NCBI GenBank assembly: GCA_021234155.1
Contig: JAJEKV010000053.1
Location: 7,765,424 to 7,829,423 of the forward strand
DNA: 64,000 nucleotides
Reading direction: 5' to 3'
Source: Isoetes taiwanensis
Lineage: Eukaryota > Streptophyta > Lycopodiopsida > Isoetales > Isoetaceae
Of this stretch, positions 1 through 10,768 are shown one piece after another. Numbering within the stretch: the stretch's first letter is position 1; the number at the start of each line of letters is the position of its first letter. A model generated the notes under the pieces. It was not told the DNA's origin. It ran no database searches and worked only from the letters and a program-made list of their open reading frames with translations. Made by a program: the position numbers and the translations under genes.

Positions 1-356
1 GTTAGCTGAGTGTGCTTGCTGGGTGGTAAAGATGATGGCAGCACACATATGTGAAGTGAAGAGAATGAATGAGCAGATGGAGCGAATGAGTCAAGGATGA
101 ACCTGCACCTGCATACAGTATATAACAAACATGTTAGCTGAGTGTGCTTCTTTGGATGGTGAGGATGATAGCAAACACACATATGTGGGGTGAAGATAAT
201 GGATGAGCAGATGAAACGAATGATTCAAGGATGATCCTGCTCCTGCATACAGTACATAAGAACATGTTAGATGAATGTGTTTGCTGGGTGGTGAAGATGA
301 TAGCAGCACACATATGTGAGGTGAAGATAATGGAGAGTGAAAAGATGAAATGAATG
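1..356. repeat. Three tandem copies of a ~132-bp repeat
   Basis: Units start at 1, 133 and 266 with GTTAGCTGAGTGTGCT or a close variant. Each continues through a shared CACACATATGTG core and an ATGAGCAGATG segment. The third unit decays after about 90 bp. The array may continue left of the window. No coding role is apparent; the short ORF across it is periodic because the DNA is. Confidence 0.85.
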
Positions 357-703
357 ATGTATGGCCAGTCGGATGTTCCTGCATGGAAACTTGATTAATC
401 ATTAGCACCACATACCTGTTCTTCAAGAATCGTCTAGCTCATGGAATAGTTACCTCTGCAAAAGGTTATGACAACAAAGTGCAATCCTACAACTTACTTA
501 TCTAACTTGAAAATTTAACTTCTCATGACATACTTCACACATTCTTTATATTTTTTAAGACTTATAAATAATTCAAGCTCTAACTTACTAATCTTCAGGA
601 CAATTTATATCTAATGCAATGCAACTTGTTTTTTGTCTTTTGAAATATTTCATGACTCTGTTTCTACTCTAATAACTCATACTCTAAATATAGCTATTAA
701 TTC
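357..703. other. AT-rich sequence without a recognisable gene
   Basis: This stretch lies downstream of the integrase end of the minus-strand element that starts at 704. A 3' LTR preceded by a polypurine tract would be expected here. I see neither, nor any segment matching 6200-8100, so the element seems truncated or diverged at this end. Confidence 0.4.
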
Positions 704-3214
704 TTATTCAAACAAACTAAGGGCAACATGTTGTTGCCAGTACCTCTTCAAATGCAGAATATTGATAGGATTTGGTAAGACCCTCCCTTCTGATATGGAC
801 CTCAGCCAGTAAGAATCCTGGCATGCTGTTCCTGCAACCTCAAAAGGACCTTCCCACAGCTCTTCAAATTTGCTGGCACAATCCTCTTTTGCTTTATTCC
901 ATTTTAAAACCAATTCCCCATCTCTCAATGTACCTTGTAATTTATGTGCAGCCTTGAATGCTGCCAGATCTTTGGCTTTTTTTAATAATATTGCATTCTC
1001 AGCTTCATGTCTGTGCTCTTCCAACTGCATAAGTCGTATACATCTTTCTTTGAGTGCTTCCTCCATTTCCAAATTTAGTTTCAAAGCCATTCTCAGGGAG
1101 GGAAGTTCTAATTCTATGGGGACAATAGATTCTACTCCATAAACCAGGCTAAAAGGTGTATGCTTGGTTGAGATTTTGGTGGTAACTCTATAAGCCCATA
1201 AAGCATCATGTAACTTCATGTGCCAATCTTTTTTTGAAACACTAATAGTCTTCTTGAGAATAGTCTTGAGCACTTTGTTTGTAGATTCTGCTTGGCCATT
1301 ACCTTGAGGATAATAAGACGAGCTCTTGGAGTGCCTCACTTTGAGAGTTGCTAGCAATGTGGCTATGACATCGTTTAAAAACTGACTACCCCTATCAGAT
1401 ATGAGTTTGAAAGGTATGCCAAACCTGGCACATATATTCTCATGGATAAATCTGGCAGTGGTATATGCATTGGCTTGTCTCAGGGGAACAGCTTCAGCCC
1501 ATTTTGTAAAGTAATCAGTGGCCACAAGGATGTACTGATGTTGTGCAGAAGAAGGTGGATCTACAGGTCCTATAAAATCAAGCCCCCAGGTCTGGAAGGG
1601 TCCTGGGGAAGTTATGGCAGTTAATGCAGCTGGCTGAAGAATCCTTCTGCCAAAAACCTGACATTTATGACAGTGCTTGATTGTCTCATAACAGTCCTTG
1701 AAAAGAGTTGGCCAATAATAACCAGACCTCAAAATCTTCTTTGCTGTGGTATCTGCTGCAAAGTGTCCACCACATACCCCTTCATGGCACGCTTCCACCA
1801 CTAATCTAGCTTCTTCTTTGTCAACACACCTTAGAATGATGCCTTCCTTGTCATACCTGCATAACACATTTCCAATTAGTCTATACTTGTTGCATTTTTC
1901 TTTGAACCTTCTTTTTTGGCTAGAATTGAGCCCTTCTGGTATTTCATTCAGCTCCAGAAACCTTCTTATCTCTTCTTGCCAATCTTCCTCCTGCACAAGA
2001 TTTACATCTGCATTTGCATCTTCTTGAACATCATTAGCCAAACCTTCTTCATCTTCCTGTTCGAACAAGATATTAGTCAAGTATGAACTAGGATCATTAA
2101 CTAAAGTGATCACTTTGACAACAATATCATAAGCTTGAATTTTGCAAGCCCATCTACATATCTTGGCCTTAGGCTGCTTCTTTGAGAACATCAAGGATAA
2201 AGGATTTTGTTTCATGTACACTTGAGTATGGCTCTTTTGAATGAGATGTCCCTGTCTATCAATCAAGAACATAAGGGCTGCTGCACTTTTTTCAAGTCTT
2301 GGATATCTCATTTCAGTGTTAGACCAAATTTTGCTGGCAAAAGTTACCACCTCTTCTTCTTGTAGCAGAACTAATCCTACAGCCCTTTTGGTTATACTGA
2401 TATAAGCCTCCAAGGATTTGGATGTATCAGGAGGTTTAAGTAATGCAGAATTGGAGATGGCTTGTATAATATTATCAAAAGCAAGCTGGCATGTCTGAGT
2501 CCATTCAACCATAATTAACTTGCTCTCATGTTTGGTATACTTGCCAACCTTGGTGAGATCAGATATAGGAGCCATCCCCAAAAAACTTTTTACTTCCCTA
2601 ACAGTTTTAGGTGGTGCTAGTTTCTTCAGGGCATCCACCTTACTTTCAGCTACTTGAATCCCTTTGGAAGATACTTCATGGCCTAGCAATCCTCCCTTGG
2701 AGCAGAGAAACACGCATTTTTTGGGATTTAAACTCACACCTCCTTTTCTGCACATAACACATATTTTAGTTAGATAGTTAAAATGATCCCTTAAGGCTGA
2801 TCCCAAGCAAAGATCATCAAGAAAAACCCTGAATGCAGTTGAAGGCATGTCCTTGAATATAGCGTCCATTAATCTTTGAAAAGTTGCTGGAGCATTCATC
2901 AAACCAAAAGGCATTCTTTTCATGGCAAAAGTCCCCCATGGTGTAATGAAAGCTGTCTTTGGCTGGTCTTCTAGCTTGACAGAGATCTGATTAAACCCTG
3001 AGAATCCATCTAAGAAAGAGTAGATCTCCTTCCCTGCAACTGCATGTAAAACCTCTTCCAAAAAAGGCAAAGGATAGAAATCTTTAACAGTGGCTTTATT
3101 CAAATCCCTATAGTCAATGCAGATTCTAATAGTTTTGTTTTTTTTTTCAACAGGCACAATGCATGACAACCATTCTGGATTTGATATTTGGTGATCACAC
3201 CTCGCATCTTTCAT
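704..3214 (-). pseudogene. Pol: reverse transcriptase, gypsy RNase H and integrase
   Basis: The 836-residue ORF starts inside the RT domain. RT motifs include CIDYRDLNKA (residues 32-41), LMNAPATFQRLMD (105-117) and the catalytic FLDD (131-134). The following gypsy-type RNase H (about 265-380) looks degenerate: the first catalytic Asp expected near YISITKRAVG is missing. The integrase has a zinc-binding H476/H484/C515/C518 set and a D546, D607, E643 core with the D(35)E spacing. The N-terminal end of RT lies in the preceding ORF (3241-3819) in another frame, so this ORF is not a natural start. It would make cDNA and integrate it if intact. Decayed, non-functional as found. Confidence 0.85.
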
Positions 3215-3240
3215 TCTAAGTAATTCTTCTCTCGATTAAG

Positions 3241-3970
3241 TCAAGCAAGGATACATTGATTTCTCCGAGTTTTTTGCATCACAGGTTTGATACCCTCCTT
3301 AACCTTTATCTCAAACTCACAAATGTTCTTATCAACACCAACTAATTCATCATAGTCCCAAGCAAACACATCCTTCCATTCATTAAAAAATTTAGTTAAT
3401 GTGCATTCATCTTCTTCTCTAAACATATCTCCAACATACAAGACTCTATTCTGACCATTCTTCTCTATTTGGATTTCTCTTACTTGTTTTTCAGTACTAG
3501 CATTGATTACCAGAATAGGATGAAGTTGTTTGAGTTCCTCTTCTTCAAGCTCTTCTTCTTTAATAGCACCTTCTGCTAGATGTTCAAGCAAGACACTCTT
3601 GCATAAGGCATCTGCCTCCTCATTGAACTCTCTAGTTATATGATGCAGCTCCCAAGTTGAAAATCCTGATAATTCTTCTAAAGCTTGATCTCTAAATATG
3701 AGCATATCCTTGTTCTTGGTCTGATAATCTCCTAGGATCTGTCTACACACGAGTTGGGAGTCACCAAACACAATAATGTCAGTAATACCAAGGTGCTTAG
3801 CCTCCTGCAATCCACGCAATCAATGCTTTATACTCAGCCATGTTAGAAGTGGAATTCAAATGGATTACGCCTACTTTTGCCATTAATTTCTTTGGACTTA
3901 TCTTTGAGAATAGCAGCAGATGATGCTATGCTTAGTTTCTTAGAAACACCACCATCAAACCATAAGTAAG
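3241..3970 (-). pseudogene. Archaeal-type RNase H plus RT N-terminus, frameshifted
   Basis: An RNase H fold is split over two frames. The first part is the C-terminus of the protease ORF (FDGGVSKK, then AAILKD). Next comes NMAEYKALIA near 3840 in a second frame. The rest is in the 192-residue ORF 3241-3819: VFGDSQLV (residue 19), HHITREFNEEADALCK (about 60-74). This supplies all four acidic positions D-E-D-D of RNase HI, of the type called aRNH in plant Tat elements. After it, residues 136-185 (FNEWKDVFAWDYDEL, then KEGIKPVMQKTRR) are the usual RT N-terminal lead-in. The domain therefore sits upstream of RT, while the gypsy RNase H downstream of RT is degenerate. Confidence 0.75.
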
Positions 3971-4682
3971 CACTACTACTTTCCTTGAGTGTCTCGCACT
4001 TGTCAGATGATCTCTTTGCTATATCAAGCTGAGCCATAATTACTTCATACTCACCAGGTTGGTTAGACATCAACAAATCTTCTTCAATATAGTTAAAAGA
4101 TTCAAATTCCCCCAACTTGTTGTAAATAGTGACTGTCCTTTTGCCATCAGTAATGGTACACTCACCTTTTGACCATATAGGCCTAGCATCTACTGTGGAC
4201 AGCCATCTTCTTCCTAAAAGGAGGTCATAAATATCTGATTTTTCATTCATACCTTCAAAAGCAACCACTACAAAATTAGCAGCCACTACAATCCCTTCAA
4301 TATCTATAGGTACCTTGCTTACAATCCCTATGGGGTTTATTTTCGAATTGGAGAAGGATTTAAGTACCATTGGGGCTTTTTTGTCAACCTCTAGGCCACA
4401 TTGTCTCATCACATGATGTGGCATGATATTTAAAGGTGAACCACCATCTAGTAATACCTTGGACAAGGCTCTTTTACCAATGTTGGCAGCACAAGTGAAG
4501 GCACCTGGGTCATGCTCATCTTGTATCAGCATTTGTTCTTCAATGTGGTTTGTAAAAGCAATCTGCTCCTCTTGTGTGAGGTTAACTTGTTCCTCCTGAG
4601 TCAAACTAAGCATCTTTTTTCTGTAAGTAGGAGCAATTCTCAACAATGTGAGTAGGTCTACACTGATTTTTGAACTCTTCAT
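3843..4682 (-). pseudogene. Aspartic protease of the Tat-like element
   Basis: The ORF has 279 residues. The retropepsin active site reads VLLDGGSPLNIMP at about residues 90-102, with D-G-G in place of the usual D-T/S-G. The flap and hydrophobic core follow (YDLLLGRRWLSTVDARP). The C-terminal 40 residues already belong to the aRNH domain. The ORF is in frame with the zinc-knuckle and gag ORFs upstream, so protein order is gag-NC-PR-aRNH in one original frame, interrupted by a TGA at 4821-4823. It is probably inactive as found. The D-G-G active site could be a lineage trait or a mutation. Confidence 0.75.
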
Positions 4683-4820
4683 AAGAGTCTCAAATTCATC
4701 ATTGTCTTTATCTTTTCTCGGGAACTTTTGACAAGGCAGAGGAGGTATCAGTTGTTTACCTTCTTCTGCAGGTTTGTTTTTATTCCCTCTACCTTCTAGA
4801 GCACTTGCTTCTGTTTCTTC

Positions 4821-5201
4821 TCAGGTTGCCTCCTTGTCTTTTATCATAGCTCTGGTGTGCACAGCCATAATTTCTTCCTGCTCTTCAGATTCCTGCACAA
4901 ACCTTATAGGATAAGAAGTTTCAGACAAATATTTAACAGAAGCAGTGGTTTCAGCAGTTTTTGCTTTTTCTTGTCTAGCAAAATACTCTTTAACACTACA
5001 TCTATCTTCATAGTGTCCTGTGGCTTTGCAAAAAATACAGACAGGGCACTCTTTACCATAATGGCCTCTCTTATTGCATTTAAGACAAAGCCTGTACCAA
5101 CAAATCTCAGAAGAATGAGTGTCTCTCATGCAATGTGCACATGGAGGATAAGTTCTTCTTTCTGGTCTTGAAGCCTTCAATTCCTGCAGTTGTTTGGTCA
5201 C
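4821..5201 (-). pseudogene. Gag nucleocapsid with three zinc knuckles
   Basis: The 126-residue ORF carries three consecutive CX2CX4HX4C knuckles: CAHCMRDTHSSEIC, CLKCNKRGHYGKEC and CIFCKATGHYEDRC. Such knuckles bind the RNA genome in retroelement nucleocapsids; one or two are more common, three is notable. The ORF is in the same frame as the gag ORF at 5268-6053 but is separated from it by two in-frame TAA codons near 5256-5270. Confidence 0.8.
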
Positions 5202-5267
5202 TTCAAGTAGGGCCTCAGCAACCTTGTCAACATCTGTTTTGGTATTAGCAGCGGCTTATATCGATTC

Positions 5268-6053
5268 TTAGGTTGTCTTGAATTTCTTTTTGTCTTTCCG
5301 AACGGCATAAACCGGTATGGCATCCGGACCCATATGCTCTTGTTCAAAAAACGGGAAGAAAGGATCATTAGTGGCATAAACATCATCTGGCAAGGAAGAA
5401 AGCACATCAGCAATTTCAATAGCCTTGTTAAAAGCCTTGTGAATGGTAACAAATCCCTCCTGCTTGTAAATCTTAAGCATTTTCCTGTGTACTCTCGGTG
5501 CCCCAGTCAAACCTCTTATAAAAGATGCAACAAGATGCAAAGTATGGTGAGGCACTTGATTAGTTTGACATTTGGTGAGATACACATGAAATCTTTCTAC
5601 ATATTGATGAATAGTCTCACCATTTCTAATATGGAAGGTTTGTAATTCAAAAACAAGATCTTGAGGATCATAAACCTTTCCAAACCTTGCTAGGAATCTT
5701 TTGATAATCTCATCCCATGTGTTAGTTCCATCACTTATCACATATTCCAACCAAGCTCTTACTTCATCATTTTTGAAGCACTTCTTGAATTCAGTGAACT
5801 TGGTACCTTTCTTGTGGCCATATTCTTGATAATACTCATCAAAAACCTTGAGAAAATTGTTAGCACTCATAGTAGAGTCAAATGTAGGAACAGGAATGGG
5901 AACATTCAGTTCAAAGTATTGAGCAGGCACAGTAGTGTTTAGATTCACAGATTTGTTGAGATGTACAGACATACCTTGGGGTGTAGCTTGTACCTCTGCA
6001 TTATCTTGTACCTCAGCATGTTCAGATGTCTCAGCATTTCGTCTAGGAGCCAT
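5268..6053 (-). pseudogene. gag: Gag capsid of the Tat-like element
   Basis: The likely start is the ATG at 6053 (MAPRRNAETSEHAE); the frame stays open to 6191, where two short WRSY-containing repeats are encoded. The retrotrans-gag core runs from about EVRAWLEYVISDG through IHQYVERFHVYLTKC to LVASFIRGLTG. This is the helical capsid domain of Ty3/gypsy Gag, which would form the virus-like particle. It ends at an in-frame TAA at 5268 with the nucleocapsid knuckles continuing beyond in the same frame, so the stop is probably secondary. Confidence 0.8.
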
Positions 6054-8455
6054 AGTTCCCAAGAACCAGGGTGGATCTCGGTAGGACCTCCAAGATGTTG
6101 AGGGTATTCCTGGCAATCCCTCAACTGGAATGGTATAGGACCTCCAGGTTGCTTTAGGCAACCACTCTATGCTCAAAATTTGCAGAAACAACCTTTCAAG
6201 AATCTGTTAGAACCAGTTTCCCAAATTGGAAGAAAATGCACAGTGCTAACCTTTAGATTCTGAGCAATATAAATTGAATTTTTTCCTGAAATCAATGCAA
6301 TAGTATACTAGACAATTGGTGTAATATATGTGCAAAATATATTCTGAAGTCAGATATCATTTGGTACTTTAAAATCACACAACTGACTAGGTCAGAATTT
6401 GGTCAATGCCCTCGGCAGAGAGCTCCTTTTTGCAGAATTCTCTAGGAATATCTTTTTTGAATGAAACCACTTGGGAAGGTGTTAAAGGGTCTAAAAGGTC
6501 ACGTGCAAACACTAATACAGTTCAGAGATAGAGATATTTTGGGACTATGGGGTTTTATGAACTGACAGACTGTATCTTTTGCCACAGAGAATGCTTTTTT
6601 CAAATTTTATCGATATTTAAGTAGGAAATCTATGTAAAAGGAACAGTAGAGATATCCTAAATCAACCCTTGCTATTAAAAACCACTAGAGCTTCAGGAGT
6701 TTCAACTATAGAGTATGCAATGGTGCAGTTAAAGTGATGAGAAACGGAAGGGCATTATGATGAGCAGAGTTTTTTCCTTTATTAACCATAGAACAGTGTT
6801 GATTGATATGCATACTAGTTGAAGAAAACAAAATAAACTATTTTTTGAATTTTCTTTAGTCTTTTTGCAATATAGAAGCTATTTCAGAGCTATTTTTTGG
6901 AACTTCAACAATTTCAAAGGGAAAGATATTACCAAATTGGATTTTCATTCACTTGATATATCAAATTGGAGGAATCACATCATTTTCGATGCCCACAGTT
7001 AATGAGCAAAGCATATTTCCAAAAAAACGGACAGGTTTATGGTCAGCTTTACTGATCAACGATCAATTTGAACAGCAAGGAGGGTCGAATCCGCAGCAGG
7101 AGATCACTTTTGCATGTACTTCACACCAGCAGTCTTCAATTTAGCGTAAAAGCCCCTGAATTTTCGCATAGAGATTTGCCCTCTTTAAAAAGGCCCTGTT
7201 CTGTTGCAATTCTTGAATCATACGGCCAGATCCTTTGTCTTTTAGCTTCGATTTGGTTTTCTTGATGTTGCAGAGGTGGATTCGGAAGGTAATGATGCGA
7301 ATTTGTGGTCGGATACTGCCAAAATTTTCGTTTCTTGGTTGGCAAAAATTTAAGGGTTCTTGCTTTCTTCAGCGGATATATCCCACAGGCCAAGAGCAAA
7401 AAGTTAAACAAGGATATAAATAGACTTCTGAAGCCGTTTTAACTGATTGCGTGGTCTCCTCCCACGCCAGCGTCGGCTCGTGTTTCGACCTGGCACGCCA
7501 GGGGGGACGCCACTTGGCGGAAGATGAGAGGGTAGATAGATGGGGGGTAGATGTAGGTAGGTTTTGCCATTTTTTCCAAGAAGGCACGTTTCCCAAGAAG
7601 TAGCTTAAGGAGGTCCAAATAAACTCAATTTGAAAATGTTTTGTGCCAGGTGGCATATTTTCACAAAAGGGCTACTGTGTGGTTTTGTCAAAAGATGATT
7701 TGGAGCACTTTGATTTTTTGTCAAAAGAGTGAAGGGGGGTGACTAGGCATAAATTTTGGTGAGGTGGCAAATGTACTGCTGATGTGGTACCATTGGATGA
7801 CAAAACTTTTCCCTAGTCAAAATGTTTTAATGAGGTGGATATGGAATGAAAATGATGTGGATTGACACGTGTGAAATGAATGGTGATGTGGACTTGTGAG
7901 TGATGATGTGGGCATAATCTTTTGGTGAACTTATGAATGTATGGATGGATCATGAGTGTGTGGGTCATTTGACTAGGGAAAGGCGAATTGACAATCCCAA
8001 AGTATGGTATGATGAGATATAGATGTATGGGTAATGATAGTATGAAGTGTAGAGATGACAAGAGATAGGAAGGTGAAATATGAGTCAAATGGCAATTAAA
8101 ATGGGAAATTGGCTAGGCAAAACTCTTACAACATCAAGAATCCAAACTTCAAATGCTCAAATCATGAAATAGACTTCATACCATGCTCATGTCCTGCAAT
8201 TCTTCAACAAGTGACTTCAAATCTTGTAGGAGTGATCTCTAGTACCTTGGATGATAAAAAACCTTGTCCATCCTCCAATATTGAGATAACCAAGTGAATG
8301 TCCTTCTTTGGTTCTTCTAGACATTTGTTCCTTTTGCTGTTTGACTGAGTCTTCAAGTGCTTCTGAAAGCCAATGGTCTTCATATTTCCTCATGCATTCA
8401 ATGAGCCAAATGTCAGATATGTCTAGGGCTCTTCTATGCTGCCATGAGTGGCAGC
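6054..8455. other. Probable leader/LTR of the Tat-like element and unassigned DNA
   Basis: No credible protein gene is visible. The part next to gag (6054-6230) is probably the element's leader. A TATA-like box (TATAAATAG, plus strand 7415-7423; TATTTATA on the minus strand) lies in a region that could be a 5' LTR, but no matching 3' LTR is in the window. From about 7690 to 8100 the sequence is rich in GATGTGG/GGTGAATG-type simple motifs. The join to chromovirus A at 8456 is abrupt. Confidence 0.35.
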
Positions 8456-9909
8456 AGGTCCTCCACATATCTGCATAGACAAAGATCAGCACATCACATA
8501 GGGAATCCTACCCAAGGCTCAGACTCAAAGGGATGACTGACGGCTTGGGTCTCCAGAGTTCATTGCAGACAGAATTCATGACAATGGATTTGGCTGGCAT
8601 ATGAACATGGCATAGGGTTGTCCACTCCATCCGCCCCTCCTGTGCACACTTTGCAGAGTAGGCTGAAAAGTGTCGGGACCTGACTGTAGCCCGCCGGATG
8701 CATAGCCAAGAGGGCTATTCCTGGGTTTCATCTCCCCAGTTCCGATGGGGCAGGTAGGGATCATTCCCTCCAGAGATCTACATGCTGACTCAAGGTGACT
8801 AGAGGGCCACCGCCCGTATTCGACTTGAACTCAATGGAAGGTCATATTTACCACCTCACGAGTGTCGAGCACATGCCTTGCCCACACGCAGTGGCAAGCC
8901 ATTAGGCCTAGTCACAATGATCCCTGGTAGGCTTTACACACCAGAGGGATCGTTCAAGAGTCAGGACATGAACCTCCTTCTTAGCCAGTCTGGCCCCTTC
9001 ACCCACAACCAGGTGGGGCTCTTGTACACAGGCCAAATCTATAGTGTGCTAGAGAGGCTACTCTAGGAGCATCTACTACCAAGCTTTGGGTCTCTACCCC
9101 CCTTCCCAATACAAGGAGTTCATAGAGATACATCATCCATATACATAACAGGAGAACTAAAGAACTATATCTACTCTACATCATAGAGTTAGGTTCTTTA
9201 GTTAGAGGCTGACATCTAGAGATCTAGAAGGCTGCTATGGGCAATTTAATAGGCTAAATCTACTGATTCTATGACTGGAATAGGGTTTAGACTATCTAAT
9301 TGGCCAAATACCTGATCCTTGAGGGGCTCCCCCTGACCTGAGCTCGACCATCCTGCTGAAACGCTTGAATCAAGGGAAACTAATGCTGCAATCCTCTCAG
9401 GCAGAGTCTGGGAGGCGGTTTTGGCTGTTGAGGCAGCCAAAACAGAGTTCTAAAACCCTAGAATCGAAATTGGGCAAGTTAGGGTTTCCTACCCTATATA
9501 GACAAGGGGGTTGGCTAGGGTTTCCAATTATCCCCTTTTGGCATGTGGGATAATTGGAAATGGGCCCACTTGCCTTTAAGGGCTAGGTGGCCAAATGTGC
9601 CCACATGGAAATGTGTGCACCCAAATGTGCCCACATGGAAATGTGTGCACATTAATGAATGTGTACATTGGAAAATGTGCACATTAATTGCACCTATGGG
9701 TGTGGCCCGCCATATGGGAAAATGTGCATCCAAATGAATGTGCACATTGTTTAATGTGCACATTAATAAATGCGCACTCCTTGCACGTTGCCCCCTAGGG
9801 CTACTAGCCTAGCTACACGTTGGCGTACACGTCAGTCGGGGTGGCGTGTACGCGTGACGAGGTAGTATAGTATACGTCCTGGGGGCGTATACTGTGCTGG
9901 AACGTCACA
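8456..9909 (-). repeat. 3' LTR of chromovirus A, truncated
   Basis: It matches 20213-21665 closely and begins (minus strand) TGTGACGTTCCAGCAC at 9909. It breaks off at 8456, where the right-hand LTR continues for another ~240 bp to its CA end. It has a short insertion near 8500 and lacks a CTTGGCATGAAGTGG-like segment present near 21450. The ORFs of about 62 residues in it recur in the other LTR only because the DNA is duplicated. Confidence 0.9.
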
Positions 9910-9924
9910 TTCTCCCCACCTTGA
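9910..9924 (-). promoter_or_regulatory. Polypurine tract of chromovirus A
   Basis: On the minus strand AAGGTGGGGAGAA abuts the 3' LTR start (TGTGACG). A second near-copy, CCAAGGTGGGGAGACC, lies about 45 bp upstream. Purine tracts at this position prime plus-strand DNA synthesis in LTR elements. Confidence 0.8.
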
Positions 9925-10768
9925 AATGATGCTGTCCGCAGCATCGTGGGTCTCCCCACCTTGGGATCATCCTAACCTGCAATCAACCTGATACATATGA
10001 TAACTACTATAATCCTTACACATTCATTAAGATTACCTTAAGGTAATATTTTTATGACATTATCACATCATTATATTATGAAATAACTTATCAATTCATA
10101 ACATCACTAAAACGGGTTACTCCATAATTCACTTAACATGACAATTAAGTTTATCAAAATTTAAAATTAACGTCCGAGGTACTCTTCATTCCTTGCAACA
10201 CATTCCAACAAAATTTGTGTTGCAAGTCTTCGTAATCTTCGACCTCCTTGCCCCTCCGGGCTCTATTGGCTGCGGTCGACACTACGTTAGTACCATTTAA
10301 TTATTAATAAAATTTTGGTTATATGGTGACCACCCCACCTATCTACATGGATGCATGGCTAATCTCCGGCCAGAGGGAAGAGGGTGAATCTTCCATTATG
10401 GCCGTGGAGGCAGCCTATATGCCTATATGCGCTTATGCCTACACCCTAGTTGCCGGCGTGGAGGATAGGTCCTTCCCAGATATGGGGCGTGAAGGCCTGA
10501 TTCCTCCTATCAAAGCATATATGGGGCTAGAGGTGCTTTTCCTATCAGTGCATTCCTTCATGACCTCCTTTCTCGAGGTCGTCTACTTCGTGGGACCAGT
10601 AGACTTTCTAATCTACCTTCCACTCGCCAAAGCGAAACAGCGGTCATGCCTACATTGACATCACCCGCGCCTAGAGATCACCGTAGTGGTCCCATCATCG
10701 GTAACAACGCATGCGACCCATACCAAGCATAGGTTGCATGCGTAGATTAATCTTAACTATACATAGAC
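9925..10768 (-). other. 3' noncoding region of chromovirus A
   Basis: About 840 bp lie between the integrase stop and the polypurine tract, without a credible ORF. On the minus strand there is one CCGATGATGGGACC motif (10688-10701). The same CGATGATGGGA core recurs four times in the equivalent region of element B. Confidence 0.6.

Larger units (their letters stand above)
704..6053 (-). mobile_element. Decayed Tat-like Ty3/gypsy LTR retrotransposon
   Basis: Read on the minus strand, the order is gag, three CCHC zinc knuckles, protease, an archaeal-type RNase H (aRNH), reverse transcriptase, a degenerate gypsy RNase H, then integrase. An extra aRNH is established for the plant Tat lineage, and the integrase C-terminus (VLPNPINILHLKRYW) has a Tat-like look. 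The reading frame is broken by stops near 5268, 5256 and 4821 and by frameshifts near 3830 and 3230. I could not recognise LTRs or a primer binding site; the 5' LTR, if present, lies above 6230. Confidence 0.8.

Noticed and set aside
91-426. 111-residue ORF at the left edge as a gene
   Set aside because: Its translation is periodic because it spans the 132-bp tandem repeat.
8576-9763. Short ORFs (60-90 residues) inside the LTRs as genes
   Set aside because: They recur in both LTRs only through DNA duplication, are on both strands, and show no recognisable domains.
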